Shown: positions 1 through 12,456, counted from the first letter of the stretch. The stretch: 64,000 bases of DNA from Lamellibrachia satsuma (GCA_033239005.1 BSQZ01000029.1:2012501-2076500); one strand, 5' to 3'. Numbers and translations are program-made. The notes: generated by a model from the letters alone, not told the origin.

Positions 1-141
1 GTTTGCCCATGATTCGGTTATACCAATTATGTGAGGATCAGTATCTTCTACTATAATGTTTAATTCGTTTTTCTTATTTACTATACTCCTAGCATTTAAA
101 CACTCGCATCTATAACCTGCTTCAGCCAGTTTTTTGGACAT
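1..141 (-). CDS. Start of non-LTR retrotransposon ORF2 (APE-type endonuclease), cut by window edge
   Basis: An ATG at 141 opens a minus-strand frame of 47 codons that runs off the window. The peptide contains LNARSIVNKKNEL followed by PHIIGITESW. This matches the beginning of an apurinic-type endonuclease domain, with N in the first block and E in the ITE-W block, as found at the start of ORF2 in CR1/L2-like elements. It lies directly after an ORF1 on the same strand, which is the normal order for such elements. The frame is intact as far as visible, but I cannot judge the missing remainder. Confidence 0.7.
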   Translation of the reverse strand, partial: MSKKLAEAGYRCECLNARSIVNKKNELNIIVEDTDPHIIGITESWAN

Positions 142-224
142 TCTGTTATTGGTTTATCTGTACTAGTGGCCTCTTGTCCTGCTTGAGGCATCTCCAAGTA
201 ACCCCCCTGCACTTCTAGTTTAAA

Positions 225-1049
225 TAGTGTTTACTACCAAAAATATTTGATATGCTATCCATGCCACTGTCTACTGCTGCTGAGAGTTCATCCGCAAATA
301 CCGCTGCCCCCTTTCCACTTAGATGAAGCCCATCCTTCATGTACATATCCGCCCTTCCAACAAAACTTCCCCACAAAACCAACTTCCTCTTCCCTACATA
401 GCTTCTCGACTAGCATGTTAATTGCCATCCCCCGGCAATTTCGATATCTATGACCCCTCCTTCCTATTACTGGTAAAATCCCTGACAGTATTACCTGTTC
501 AACCCTCGTCTGCTTTAGTGTTCTGACCAAATTCCTGTATTTCCTAACTATGGCAGTTGTACCCTCTATCTCTACGTTATTTGTCCCTACGTGTACTAAA
601 ACAGATCCACCCTTGCCTGAACCCACGATGTTTTCTACCCTCTCAGTTATCGCCTCTATTTTGGCCCCAGGCAAACAAACTACCACGTCATCTCCCTTGT
701 TTAAGACTCTGTTGGTCTTCCTAACTATTGAGTCCCCACAAATACCCTCGCTCTCTTTCTCACCCCCTCTATCACTGCCTCGTAATAGCTCTTCTGATGG
801 ATTCCCTCCATCACATTCTGTCCTGCAGCTTTGTCACTTGGTGCAGACTTATCAGGCTCTCTCTCACTCATCAACCTGTTACCTTTCACTCCCGTCACCT
901 GGCTAACTTGCGCTCCCGTCGCCTTCCCTCCTGACACCCTCCTTCCCGTCTCCCTCACTCCCATCGCCTTAACTATCGCTTCTGTGATGGCTTCAGCAAT
1001 GACCAGTGGGGTGGAGGTCACTGCTTCTGTGATGGCCTCGTTAGACTAA
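225..1049 (-). pseudogene. Non-LTR retrotransposon ORF1 with SGNH/esterase domain, frameshifted
   Basis: Two minus-strand frames together make an ORF1-like protein. The first, from about 1,021, is a polar N-terminal region. The second (686-288) holds the esterase blocks. Block I reads GDSIVRKTNRVL just upstream of 690, and the following frame gives VVCLPGAKIEAI and VLVHVGTNN, the Gly and Asn blocks of SGNH hydrolases. A single frameshift near 720 separates the halves. Esterase ORF1 proteins are known from CR1-type non-LTR elements, and the ORF2 endonuclease follows immediately (141-1), so this is the 5' half of one element. It could be the same family as the RT fragments at 21.9-23.1 and 39.6-40.9 kb, but that is not shown. 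Confidence 0.65.
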
Positions 1050-1059
1050 CTTTTCATGA

Positions 1060-1435
1060 AGACTGTATCATATTTGCCATCCAGTCATAGTTTCCCTTTC
1101 AGTTGCGGAATGAGGTCTCACATGCCACATTCAAACATTTCTTTTGCGAAATTTTATTTTACAGTAGCATCATTTTATAACAATTCCAACAGTTTTTATG
1201 ACATATATTGTAATATGTGGCAATAACAGTACAAGCCTTCACATTATTCTGTGATGTTATGCTGTGATGTTATGCTGTGGTGTTATTATGTGATGATAAT
1301 CTGATATTATTGTGTGGTGTTATTCTGTGATGTTGCCACCTACTGTGATGGACAACTCTGTTGTAGGACGAGTTTATTAAAACGACGTCCGAAGCTCCAT
1401 CTACCGTTTAACGCTCTTGTGTCGACGTTGTCCTT
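1060..1435. other. Non-coding spacer with short simple repeat
   Basis: I see no gene. Positions 1,245-1,335 are an irregular array of short units based on TGTGATGTTATGC. The last 90 bases grade into the 44-bp minisatellite. Confidence 0.5.
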
Positions 1436-3408
1436 CGGCCTTGCCCTTCCTATTGCTATAGCACTCTTCCCACAGATCTCTCACGTAAGTGTCCTGTTGT
1501 TATTGCACCCTTCTCACATATCTCTCAAGTAAGTGTCCTGTTGCCATGACACTCTTCCCACATATCTCTCATGTATGTGTCCTGTTGCCATGACACTCTT
1601 CCCACATACACATATCTCTCATGTATGTGTCCTGTTGCCATGGCACTCTTCCCACATATCTCTCATGTATGTGTCCTGTTGCCATGGCACTCTTCCCACA
1701 GGTCTCCCATGTATGTGTCCTGTTGTCATGTCACTCTTTCCACTGATCTCTCATGTATATATCCTGTTGCCATGGCACTCTTCCGACAGATCTCTCATGT
1801 AGGTGTCCTGTTGCCATGGCATTCTTTCCACTGATCTCTCATGTATGTGTCCTGTTGCCGTGGCACTCTTCCCACATATCTATCATGTATGTGTCCTGTT
1901 GCCATGTCACCCTTCCCACATATCTCTCATGTATGTGTCCTGTTGCCATGGCACTCTTCCCACATATCTCTCATGTATGTGTCTTGTTGCCATGTCACTC
2001 TTCCCACAGATCTCTCATGTGTGACCTGTTGCCATGGCACTCTTCCCACATATCTCTCATGTATGTGTCCTGTTGCCATGTCACTCTTCCCACTTATCTC
2101 TCATGTATGTGTCTTGTTGCCATGTGACTCTTCCCACAGATCTCTCATGTATGTGTCATGTTGCCATGGCACTGTTCCCACATATCTCTTATGTATGTGT
2201 CCTGTTGCCATGACACTCTTCCCACATGTCTCTCATGTGTGTGTCCTGTTGCCATGGCACTCTTCCCACATATCTCTTATGTATGTGTCCTGTTGCCATG
2301 ACACTCTTCCCACATGTCTCTCATGTGTGTGTCCTGTTGCCGTGGCACTCTTCCCACATATCTCTTATGTATGTGTCCTGTTGCCATGGCACTCTTCCCA
2401 CATGTCTCTCATGTGTGTCCTGTTGCCATGGCACTCTTCCCACATATCTCTTATGTATGTGTCCTGTTGCCATGACACTCTTCCCACATGTCTCTCATGT
2501 GTGTGTCCTGTTGCCATGGCACTCTTCCCACATGTCTCTCATGTGTGTGTCCTGTTGCCGTGGCACTCTTCCCACATATCTCTTATGTATGTGTCCTGTT
2601 GCCATGACACTCTTCCCACATGTCTCTCATGTGTGTGTCCTGTTGCCATGCCACTCTTCCCACATGTCTCTCATGTGTGTGTCCTGTTGCCATGCCACTC
2701 TTCCCACATATCTCTTATGTATGTGTCCTGTTGCCATGACACTCTTTCCACAGATCTCTCATGTATGTGTCCTGTTGCCATGACACTCTTCCCACATGTC
2801 TCTCATGTGTGTGTCCTGTTGCCATGGCACTGTTCCCACATATCTCTTATGTATGTGTCCTGTTGCCATGACACTCTTCCCACATGTCTCTCATGTGTGT
2901 GTCCTGTTGCCGTGGCACTCTTCCCACATATCTCTTATGTATGTGTCCTGTTGCCATGAAACTCGTCCCACATGTCTCTCATGTGTGTGTCCTGTTGCTA
3001 TGCCACTCTTCCCACATGTCTCATGTGTGTGTCCTGTTGCCATGCCACTCTTCCCACATGTCTCTCATGTGTGTGTCCTGTTGCCGTGGCACTCTTCCCA
3101 CATATCTCTTATGTATGTGTCCTGTTGCCATGCCACTTTTCCCACATGTCTCTCATGTGTGTGTCCTGTTGCCATGACACTCTTCCCACATGTCTCTCAT
3201 GTGTGTGTCCTGTTGCCATGGCACTCTTCCCACATATCTCTTATGTATGTGTCCTGTTGCCATGCCACTCTTCCCACATGTCTCTCATGTGTGTGTCCTG
3301 TTGCCATGCCACTCTTCCCACATGTCTCTCATGTGTGTGTCCTGTTGCCATGACACTCTTTCCACAGATCTCTCATGTATGTGTCCTGATGCCATGGCAC
3401 TCTGCCTT
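1436..3408. repeat. Minisatellite, 44-bp unit, about 45 copies
   Basis: The repeat unit contains CATGTATGTGTCCTGTTGCC and then a CACTCTTCCCACATATCTCT-type half. The first two or three units are divergent. From about 2,160 two unit types alternate: one has CATATCTCTTATGTATG, the other CATGTCTCTCATGTGTG. They alternate in AB and ABB order, a higher-order pattern typical of unequal exchange. Because 44 is not a multiple of three and the unit lacks stops in all forward frames, several long overlapping frames (up to 372 codons) appear. They are by-products of the repeat and I do not call them genes. Confidence 0.95.
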
Positions 3409-5071
3409 GCTTTTTTAAACAATGTTATGAAAAAAAAAACATTGAAGTTATACCAAAACTAGTGACATCACTTTGTTAACTGTGTACTGAATATAACTGA
3501 ATGACCATGATACCTATACAACCTATGCACAAACATCAAAACATATGTTCACGGCAGTGGTAAATGCAGTGATTGATAACTGACCATTGCAATTAATGGT
3601 GTGAACAGCTACCTAGGTGTGCATTCAGTTTGTTTAGGCATTGTTACTTTCATTAGTGAAATGAACTACTATTTACTTTGAGATAATTTTTTTTATGTAA
3701 CCCATGATATGAAGGGAAATATGTTGTAACATGTTATAACATGTTATACTTAGGAGTGTAATAAACATGTATTATGTAAAATCTGTCTCATATTGTCAAT
3801 AATTGGCTGTCGCTGAAATCTAACATTGAATGTTAAACTGAACCTCTTGTGTTATCACTCTACGGTATGTATATTTCCTAATATGCCACGTGTTATGTTC
3901 CCTGAACTGGTGTGAACACTGTGAAGAGCAAGGAGACAGCCAGGATTGGCCTGGTCAACTCTCCCCTTATGCCATGAATACCTTAGACAAGCCAGCAGGT
4001 AGCATAAGGATTCAGTGAGCGCGTCAAGGAATTACACGAATGCGTTTGCGTACGGCATAGGCGTCCTGCAGAAAATCTTTATTAAGATCACACAGTACAA
4101 TGGTCAGGCAGCCAGGTCATAGAAATTATCCTGTAGTAATTGTGGTGTGTATAACATAGTAATACAGTAACGTAGGCTTAAGTAGAAAGTAATATAATCT
4201 GTGGCTATCAGATTGTATGTGAAACACAGAACATATAAAGTCAACAAATTAGCTATATAATATAGTACGATATATTATAGTATGGTATAATACGATAAAG
4301 TAAACAGAATAATCTACACAATAAATGTTCAAAGTGACTGCCAATTAGTGTTGCCATCTGGCGAGCTATCACTAAACATTACACCACAGACCAAGTTTGT
4401 CCGTTGAAACAGTTAATTTTTGCCAAGTGCAGTAACACAAACTGCTTGCAGCTATACATTTATGAGTAGTCGATTATGACCATGACTTAGGGCAGTATGC
4501 ATTCTAGCATCCCCCAAAGTGATATATACGGTGTTGGGGCTACGACTGTACAATGACTCACACGTTGCATGGCTATATTAGGTGCTGCGTGTGCATTACT
4601 GCGTGTCATTGAATCATTTCTTTCACATTTACATTGCCATTTGATAAGTAATGATACACAGACCTTACATTTCTGAGCATGTGCGTATGCACACACACCG
4701 CAATCAGCACATAGCAACCATGCACCTGCAAAAGTTGCTTTATTCTGTATGTAGCCGAGTCGTTGTTGCATTTATTGGAGCCAAGAAATCCAGCTATGAC
4801 CCTGAGACAGCACTGAAACCACTGCCACCACCAGCAGTCTTTACACTAACAAAAATGCGTAACAGCCAAGTTAATAATTATTTATTTGGCAGACGTTCTT
4901 TAAATTTGGGAAATTTTTCTTAATATTTTCATTAGAAATCAATGACACTGACATTCGTTAATTTATATTATATCATAGAGGACTCACTGTCTCACTGAAT
5001 ATGGCGTGATATAACTTATTTATTTTTTATGTGTAAGGTAAAATATTAACATCCTCAGTTAATTTTTCTTG

Positions 5072-5177
5072 AAGTTATGCCTGCTGGTAGCTGGTTGGAA
5101 ACGTCTGGGCATGTAGTAGGTAATAAGTTATGCCTGCTGGTAGCTGGTTGGAAACGTCTGGGCATGTAGTAGGTAAT
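5072..5177. repeat. 53-bp direct tandem duplication
   Basis: Two adjacent copies of a 53-base unit beginning AAGTTATGCCTGCTGGTAGC are identical or nearly so. The high identity suggests a recent duplication. Confidence 0.9.
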
Positions 5178-5252
5178 AAGCAATATAAGTATGATATTAA
5201 CTACATTTACTTGCTCTGTTTGTTTTGGTGACGTCATTTATGTTTTCTGCAG

Positions 5253-5330
5253 GTTGAGACTGCGAAGGTGGAACCAGAGATTCAGGCAAACACCAAAGAT
5301 GAGGTCCTCTTTTACAACAAGGGACTGTGA
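5253..5330 (+). other. Possible terminal exon (weak)
   Basis: A good acceptor (TTTTCTGCAG after a T-rich stretch) is followed by 25 open codons and a stop. The peptide starts VETAKVEPEIQA and is acidic and polar. I do not recognise the protein. An upstream open stretch near 4,780-4,860 could be another exon, but no clear donor was found. It may be chance. Confidence 0.15.
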
Positions 5331-7059
5331 GGAAATGACGAGCACATGCACCCATAGCAAGCTACACACGCATCATACACTTGATCAGCTTTTAGTTTGG
5401 ATAATTCTTAACCATGTTTTTTTATAAACAAGTGGATTTCTAACATTATGCTAGTAGAGTGAATAAAACTCTAACTATATGATGTGTGACTGCTTCTAAT
5501 TATATGATATGGGTGAATGAGCCTTGAAACTAAAAAATTAGACACTGGCAATCTAGAGAACATATACAGCTGTATGTGCATAGGGATTCTTTGATGTGGA
5601 ATGGTACAAGGGTTGTGTGGAAAGAGCCTTGCAGCGCTATATCACACATTGGACATTCTTCTCTCCAGACATCGTCAGCAGTCTCCCTTGTATGGTTATG
5701 TAAATAAGACATTTGAATGAAGTTTTACAGACATAGTTCATGTATATAGTAATACATCATTCAAAATTGTCTTGTCATTTCTGATATGATGCACATTCCA
5801 ATATATTCTAATATATTCACTAATGAAACACCACTGTCACATTATATATTATAACAACCGAGCTTCACTCCTGGTAGCATAACATTAAGTTTGTTTTAAC
5901 TATGTAAATGTGAATATCAACAAACAGGTCATCATCCATTTAACTAGGCTCTATCAAAATCAGTTTCTTGTTTTCCGTCATAACCTTATTTTTGTTCAAA
6001 TGTAACTAGTATGTTAATATTTGAAAAGATGTCATACTTCACTAGTATGTTAATAAACATGCACATATCACTAACAGTTTTGTAGTAATGTGAAACTCTT
6101 AGTTTTATATAGCTTCATATATTTCAAACATTCCAAAAAAAGTAGAAATTTTTTTTTCTTCTAACATCAGAGAAACAACAAATACAGTGGGATATATGGA
6201 GGGGGTTTGGGTGTTTGTTCATCTGTTGAACTCCCGTTGAGCTATATATAAATTTACTTTGGACGTTTTTGTTTGTCAGAAATGTCATTGGTACAAACAT
6301 TAAACATGTATAAATGCACCATTTGTGAACTAATAATGTCCATGCAAACATCCTGTAGCTTAGTCCTTCGTGTGCCTCTGAAATAAGTTCTACACCATAA
6401 AAGTTGCAACTCAGGTAACTCGAATAGTAATGTGACCATACAAAACTGGCTAGGGCAATGGAGCATCAAAATGTGTCAAATCTAAGATTGGGGTTTTCAG
6501 TATGACAAAAGATAAAATTAGTTCATATAGAAAAACTATATTGTCCTCTTAGATCAATCTGTACATGTCTGTGACAGACCTGCTGACTCAAAAAACTAAC
6601 TCAACTCATCGCAGATGCATTCAGACATGCTGCAGTTATTGTACAATAGTAGTATCTATGATACGGCTTAATCTCAGAAACTCGACTAGAGTCCATCAAA
6701 TACATAGGTGGGTCCACTGATTGTGATATGTCAAAATATATACCCTTAATTGACCAATAAGTGTGATTTGACTCTAAATGCGTTGTGTGCATCAACGTGC
6801 ATTGGACAGAAAAAATACCTATAAAATATGGAATTTGTATCATCGAGAACATGTTAAATTAATCAATTACAACATACATAATTATACAGTGCAACTGTAT
6901 ATATATATGTATACATATATGTATATATATACATATATATAAATCACAAGGCAATTAGCAAGCCCGTTCGCAAGAAGTTAATTTAAATGTAGTTAAGACT
7001 GCACTAAATATAATTAGATTTAACATTGTTGACAATTTTAGATTGATAATTCATATATA

Positions 7060-9156
7060 AAGCGAAGGGAAGAAAGACTGGTGGGTGGGTATAAGATGTT
7101 GCACCCAGGAAGAGATGGGAAGAGTGGAGAGATGGTAAGGGAGGATCATTGTTGCATGGATGATGGTGAAAAAGTAATGTGGAGAAGAAGGGTCAGTCGA
7201 GGTATTTGGATGGGGAACAAGTAATTGAGAGCTGGGAGAATTGATTATGAGAAACGGGCTGGCCGTGGCAGGAACATTCTTCAAGCAGTGGGAAAGTCAC
7301 AAGATATTGTATAGAATTGGCCAACATAAAACAGAACTCGACCTGTTGGTAGTGATAAGGCAGCAGATGTACAGGGTGAGGGCTGTTGCATACAAAGAGA
7401 GGTTGACATTAGACTATGAGAAACTTGGAACATCTATAGAAACAGTGGTAGAAGAATGGAAAACTGTCAAAGATGCTTTTGTTGGCATAGCAGAGGAGTT
7501 GTCATCAAGAAAGAAAACCAAACTTGGTGGACGGAAGAAGTAGCGAAACCAATCGGAAAAAAGTGGGAGATTTGGAAGATGACAGAAGTGATCAAGGAGA
7601 CTGTCTAACAACCAAATACAACATTACAGCAACTGTACAGGCAGCCGAAGAAGGTGGCTAGGAGACCCATGGACAAAGGAAAATGGAGGACCCATACAGA
7701 AAATTAGACGAGGATTGCAGAAAGAAGTTGATATATAAGATGGTTTGAGAGAGGGATGAGGACAACAAGGATGTAAAGACTGGATCAGCGATCAAAGACA
7801 AGAATGGGAAGCTAGTCACGGACAGGAAAGATGTGTTTATAGGTCTGAGAGGATTATTTCAAGGAACTGCTAAACCAAAGGGAAAACAGCGGACTAGAAC
7901 TACCAAGTGCAGTAGAGGGAGAAGTGAAGTTGGAGGAGATCGGAGATGCAGAGAGAGAGAGAGAGGGAGAGAGAGAGGGAGGTAGAGAGAGAGAGAGAGG
8001 TAGAGAGAGAGAGAGAGGCAGAGAGAGAGGGAGAGAGAGGTAGAGAGAGAGAGAGAGAGAGAGAGGTAGAGAGAGAAAAAGCGAGAGAGAGAAAGCGAGA
8101 GAGAGAGAGGGAGGGGGGGGAGAGAGAGAGAGAGACAGAGAGCAATGAAGAGACGCCGAGTGACAGGTATTGATGAAGTGCGAGTGGAGATGCTGTTGAG
8201 GGCTGAATGTGTTGGGGTTAGGTGGACATAGAAAATCCTGGAGGAGTGGCGGAATGGGTTGATAGTCCCTGTATGGAAAAGAAAGGAAGATGTTCACGAC
8301 CCTGGAAAATACCGAGGCATCATGTTGCTGAGTCGTGTTCTGAAGATGTTAGAGAGAATTCTGGATGGAAGGATAAGGAGGATAGTGGAGTGTGGAATGG
8401 GAGAAGAACAACGTTTCAGAAGAGGTGGAGGTATGGCAGACGGGATGTTCACTCTGAGACAACTAGTGGAAAAGAGACTGGAGGAACAGGAGAATATGGC
8501 TCTGTGATTCATAAACCTTGAAAAGGCATACGACACAGTTCCGAGAGAGATGGCCATGACCACGTTGAGGTGGATGGGTGTCCCAGAGGCGGAGGTGAGG
8601 ATGGTAATATCGGAGGAATTCAGGATGGATGTCAGACTGAGACGGGAATGTCCTAAGCCCATTGTTCATCGTAGTATTGGAGGTGATCAACAGGAAAGCG
8701 AGTTCTTGCATTCCTGCACGGACATTCTCAGCAAGTTGAAATACAGATGAGATGACCTGGCAGTAGTTGCGGACAATGAGGCAGACCTTCAAGAACGGTT
8801 GGTAAAGTGGAAGGAAATCTTTAGCAAACATGGATTGAGAGTAAGTCTAAAGAAGACGGACGTGCTTTGGGTCGGGCAGCAGAAAAAAGATCTAGATATA
8901 AGACTGGATGGAAAGAAACTGTACAAACGAGACAGCTTTGTATATCTGGGTGGAGCAGTTTGCAGGGACGGCAGCACGGAGACTGAAATTCACAGGAGAA
9001 TACAAGCTGGGGCGAGTGCGTGGAGGAAAGTGGAAGGGGTGATGGGAGATAGACATATATCTCGGAAGCTAAAAGGAAAGGTGCTTAACACCAGCCTACC
9101 TATATAGCCTAGAGACCACGGTGAAGCCAGAAAAACAACAAGAGAAACTGCAAGTT
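7060..9156 (+). pseudogene. Decayed non-LTR retrotransposon endonuclease-reverse transcriptase
   Basis: Plus-strand frames in changing registers give, in order, the end of an endonuclease domain (NGLAVAGTFFKQWESHK, then the GQHKTELDLLVV block, 7,240-7,370), a linker ending TWWTEEVAKPIGKKW (about 7,525-7,570), the RT start (DPGKYRGIMLLS, 8,298), the first catalytic block INLEKAYDTVPREM (about 8,510-8,550), a damaged YxDD block (stop, then DDLAVVAD near 8,750) and the thumb and C-terminal part with FVYLGGAVC (8,940) and RIQAGASAWRKVEGVM. This is a non-LTR retrotransposon of the RTE-like, 'craniofacial development protein 2-like' kind. Stops, frameshifts and a (GA)n expansion at 7,948-8,146 show that it is dead. 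The clade is uncertain. Confidence 0.8.
7948..8146. repeat. (GA)n microsatellite inside the retrotransposon remnant
   Basis: About 200 bases of GAGA with interspersed GT and GC steps lie between the endonuclease and RT portions. The tract produces Arg-Glu or Ser-Leu repeat frames on the two strands, which are artefacts. Confidence 0.95.
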
Positions 9157-9159
9157 TCT

Positions 9160-9696
9160 TTCCCAGAGATTGTTGTTGCTAACTTTATCAGACCATTTCC
9201 AATTCATAATTCTGGCGTCTATTGATGAAAGTATGTATCCTTTTCAGTGTTGTCTGTCATTCTAAATGTCTCCGAGCTGTATGGCAACACTGACTTGATA
9301 TTTGAGTTAAACATCCTCAGCTTGGTGTTTAATTTGATCTGCTTTGTCTTATAGATTTTCTTCAAAGTGAGGAAAGCAATTCTGGCTTTTTGGATCATAG
9401 CTTTTGTCTTCTTCTGTTGTTGATTTCACTGCCGAAGTACGTGAATGAGTCCATTTCTTCCATTGGTTCCCCTCCTATAGTGACATTGTTGTTGCTTTTC
9501 ATGTTGGCTTTCTTCTTGGCTTGCTTCTGTTTATGTTACGTCCTGTCTGTGTTAATAAGGTGTTTAGCAGCTCTGTTTTCTCTTGTATCTGGTTATGACT
9601 GTGTGGTAGGAGAGCCAGGTTATCTACTGTTATATACTGCATTCTACTGGACTACGAAGTCATCATTAATTGCGTAAAGAAAACTATTACTTCACG
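9160..9696 (-). pseudogene. 3' part of a minus-strand non-LTR RT (fragment 3 of 3)
   Basis: Reading the minus strand from 9,690 down, frames give LALLPHSHNQIQEKTELL (the region just after the YxDD box), then GGEPMEEMDSFTYFGSEIN, KARIAFLTLKKIYKTKQI and RMFNSNIKSVLLYSSETF. These blocks come in that order in the connection and thumb part of a widespread non-LTR RT family. Stops and frameshifts interrupt it and it ends near 9,160. Its upstream edge coincides with the LTR of element A at 9,697. Fragments of what looks like the same family, same strand and in the right order, lie beyond element A at 53,379-53,560 and beyond a hAT element at 57,800-58,016. Confidence 0.7.
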
Positions 9697-9793
9697 TGAC
9701 TGAACTGAACAAGACGGAAGCCCCTCCGTCGGGACCATTCAGTAATCATTCATCAATAGACAGGGATCATACATTAGATACTAGATTACTACA
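9697..9793 (-). repeat. Putative 3' LTR of Ty3/Gypsy element A
   Basis: On the minus strand a purine tract (AAAAGCAGGAGG) lies just upstream of TGTAGTAATC. About 97 bases later the sequence reaches a CA end (TTCAGTTCAGTCA). The last roughly 34 bases recur, with three or four differences, at 53,345-53,378 immediately upstream of the gag leader on the same strand, where a 5' LTR is expected. The LTR is short and its start is set only by the purine tract and the TG. Confidence 0.55.
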
Positions 9794-9880
9794 GACCTCC
9801 TGCTTTTAGATTGCGATATGCACATAATAGAACAGTGTAAACTACTATATGTGATATATGCGCAAATGTCCAGATGTACG

Positions 9881-12175
9881 CTATAAGTTCAGTCTGTGAA
9901 TAGGTTTGACGTGAAGATCTCCGCAAGAGTGTCGAGATGAACTCGGGTTCAGCGGCAGGTTTCGCGGTTTCAACCAGCGGCGAATCGGCGCCGAGAGATG
10001 GCTGTTCGTCACGAGACGTAGCTGGTGATACGTTAGTAACGTCACCACGCGGAACACGTTATTGAGATGACGACGTGCTTGAAGACCATCGAATAGCTCC
10101 GTGTTCACAATCTGTCCTATTTGTTTTGTGACGACTGCAGGCAGCCACGGTGTACCGCGCTCACGTTGACTGGCGTACACGTCTTGACCGGCTGCAGACG
10201 AGCGGCGCTGTCGCGTATGTTCTTTGCGATACTGTTGTTGTTGCTCCTGTTTTACCTCAACGTGATGTTTCCTGTCGGGATGTAGGAGATTTAACCGAGA
10301 ACGAGGTTCGCGTCTAAGCAATAGTTCCGCTGGAGTTGTATGCGAAGTGTTCAGGTAGCTGAATAGGAAACGATCCACTCTTGTTTGAATGTCTCCCACA
10401 GTTTGCTTCCGAAGTCCTTGTTTCATGATCTGAACAGCACGTTCGGCTAATCCATTCGATGCCGGATGATACAGCGCAGAGATAATATGCCGTTCATTGT
10501 GAGAAACTCCTGGAATTCCTCCCCTGTCAATGGCGTGCCATTGTCTGATACAATAGTTAGCGGTAAGCCGTGAATTTAGAAAATATGATGCAATTTTCCT
10601 CACCGTTGTCTCAGATGACGCTGAACTAACAGGAGAAAGTTCAATCCATTTGGTGCGCGCGTCGATCACTACGAGAAACATAGTGTTCATAAATGGACCC
10701 AAATAGTCCACATGTAAACGTTCCCATGCTGTGTCATGTGTGGCAGCTACGAACCAACCTTTCAATGTCTGTGTCCATGTTAGGCCACCAAACGTACCTC
10801 CTGGCGAACTCTTTCATCCTGGAGATTCCTGGATGTGAAGTGTGAAGTTCGCCAAAGATTTGTGGTCGTCCTTGTGGCGAAACAACGATTCTTGAACCCC
10901 ACAATAGACACCCATCTTATGCACTAATTTCCATACTTCGCTGTGCATATGGACGGAAATGTTCATCTTTGATTTTTCCTGTTGGCCAACCCTACATTGT
11001 ATAGTCGAGTACCTTCGACAACACAGGACCGCGTGCAGTCCATTGATTAACTGCTCGAGCATTTATCGGCCATTTGTCAATTTTCTCCATCATATGAATG
11101 ATCCCAGTGGGCTGTGGTGTGTTCTCTAACGTTTGTGGCAGCGCGAGTCTGCTCAATGCATTTACGTTCTCCTTTCCTGGTTTGTAGTACAGACGATAAT
11201 CGTAGCCTGATAGTGTCCAGTACCATCGTTGCATGCGTGCCGACGACATAGAGTTATGCCCAAGCATATGAACGAGAGGTTTGTGGTCTGTATATATCTC
11301 GTCTCGTCCGTATAGGTACTGATAAAACTTGCAGGCACCAAAAACATTGCCAAAGCCTCTTTGTCCAACTGACTGTAGTTCTGTTCAGCTGAACTCAACG
11401 AGCATGATGCGAATGCTATTGCCTGGTCCGTTCCGTCGTCTGACTTGTGCGCCAAAACTGCCCCGATGCCATACTGTGATGCATCGCAATTCACCGTAAG
11501 GCCCCTTTGGATCGTAGAGCACGAGCACTCCAACAGAACCAATAGCACGTTTCGTTGTTTCAAAAGCCCGTGCCTCATTGTCAGTCCATGCCCAGGTAAC
11601 GCTGTTGCGTAACAGACGATACAATGATGATTTCACTGTCGAAAAGTTTGGTATGGAACGAGAGTAGTAGTTGATCATGTCCCAAAAAAAACTGCAACTG
11701 CAGCTGGTGCATCGAGATTGTTGTGCGTGTAGACCAACTGCATCTAGTTTGTATCTTTCACGAGAAAAGAGCGCCTGTTGCGGTTGAGTATCAAGCCTGC
11801 ATCTGACAATCTTTGTAGTACTGCGTCCAAGTTGAGAAGATGCTCCGCTTCTGTCAGTCCATTAACGAGAATGTCGTCTAGGTACACCGTTGTGTGTAGT
11901 ATGTTCTTGATCAGGTTGTCTATAACGCGCTGGAAATGGCCGGCGCTGAATCTAGCCCGAACGGTAAGCAATTGTATGTGTACAAGCCTCTGTGTGTGTT
12001 AATTGTAACATACTGTTTTGATTGTTCATCCAGCTGCATTTGCAGGTATGCATTCCTGAGATCTAACTTTGTGAACTTCTCACCGCCACCAAGCGTGGTG
12101 TACAGATCTTCGAATCGTGGTATAGAATATTTATCCACACGTGTTGCCTGGTTGATATTGACACTACAGTTACCA
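9881..12175 (-). pseudogene. Ty3/Gypsy element A, pol: RT (part), RNase H, integrase
   Basis: Minus-strand blocks in order: RT palm (KFTKLDLRNAYLQMQL near 12,080, then TVYLDDILVNG with the YLDD box near 11,890), RNase H (LTVNCDASQYGIGAVLA near 11,480 and SQLDKEALAMF near 11,360), integrase zinc-binding remnant (FARRYVWWPNMDTDIERLV near 10,770) and integrase core (HVDYLGPFMNTMFLVVIDA near 10,690, with the NGLAERAVQIMKQG glutamate block near 10,440). The order RT-RH-IN is that of Ty3/Gypsy elements. At least five frameshifts and several stops make it non-functional. The RT begins abruptly at 12,175, where element B has inserted; the preceding RT residues lie at 17,664-17,987. Confidence 0.9.
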
Positions 12176-12178
12176 CAG
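12176..12178. other. Target-site duplication of LTR element B, copy 1 (CAG)
   Basis: CAG occurs immediately outside both LTRs of element B. Removing the element and one CAG rejoins the RT frame of element A across the RIC-G motif, which shows that this is the insertion point. Confidence 0.75.
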
Positions 12179-12376
12179 CGCTATTAGGGTGATAAAGAAC
12201 GCATATTTAGTCTTGCAAACAGACACTAGTAAGATGTAACATGAACATTTAATGCAGAACAAGAAAACACGACCAACCGAAATCAAACCCGGAGAGCGAG
12301 AGCGTCCTTGACCCGGGGAGCCGGGGTCACCCACAAACAGCCATAGACGTGAATTATAATTGATCGTCTATTGGCG
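12179..12376 (-). repeat. 3' LTR of LTR element B (198 bp)
   Basis: A direct repeat of 17,463-17,660 with about four differences in 198 bases. On the minus strand it starts CGCCAATAG and ends CCTAATAGCG; the other LTR ends CCTAATGGCG. It lacks the usual TG...CA ends. It is preceded by a polypurine tract and flanked by the CAG duplication. Confidence 0.9.
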
Positions 12377-12377
12377 T

Positions 12378-12396
12378 GACTTCTTTCTTCTCCTTA
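12378..12396 (-). promoter_or_regulatory. Polypurine tract of element B
   Basis: The minus strand reads AAGGAGAAGAAAGAAG directly before the 3' LTR, the expected site for plus-strand priming in an LTR retrotransposon. Confidence 0.8.
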
Positions 12397-12456
12397 TACT
12401 ATATATGACTAATTATAGAGAAAGCAACTATACAATAATATTATTGCAATTATAGT

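Larger units (their letters stand above)
3411..7040. other. AT-rich region without recognisable gene
   Basis: All frames are short. Contents noticed: an exact 53-bp tandem duplication at 5,072-5,177, an AT-rich alternating tract at 6,897-6,945, and a possible short terminal exon at 5,253-5,330 (listed separately). No transposon ends or RNA genes were recognised. Confidence 0.5.

Noticed and set aside
1436..3408. Regular repeats suggesting a CRISPR array or a repetitive secreted protein
   Set aside because: Units are contiguous without unique spacers, so not CRISPR. The long frames result from a stop-free 44-bp unit and shift with single-base indels.
7946..8297. Arg-Glu and Ser-Leu repeat proteins
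   Set aside because: They are translations of the (GA)n tract within a dead retrotransposon.
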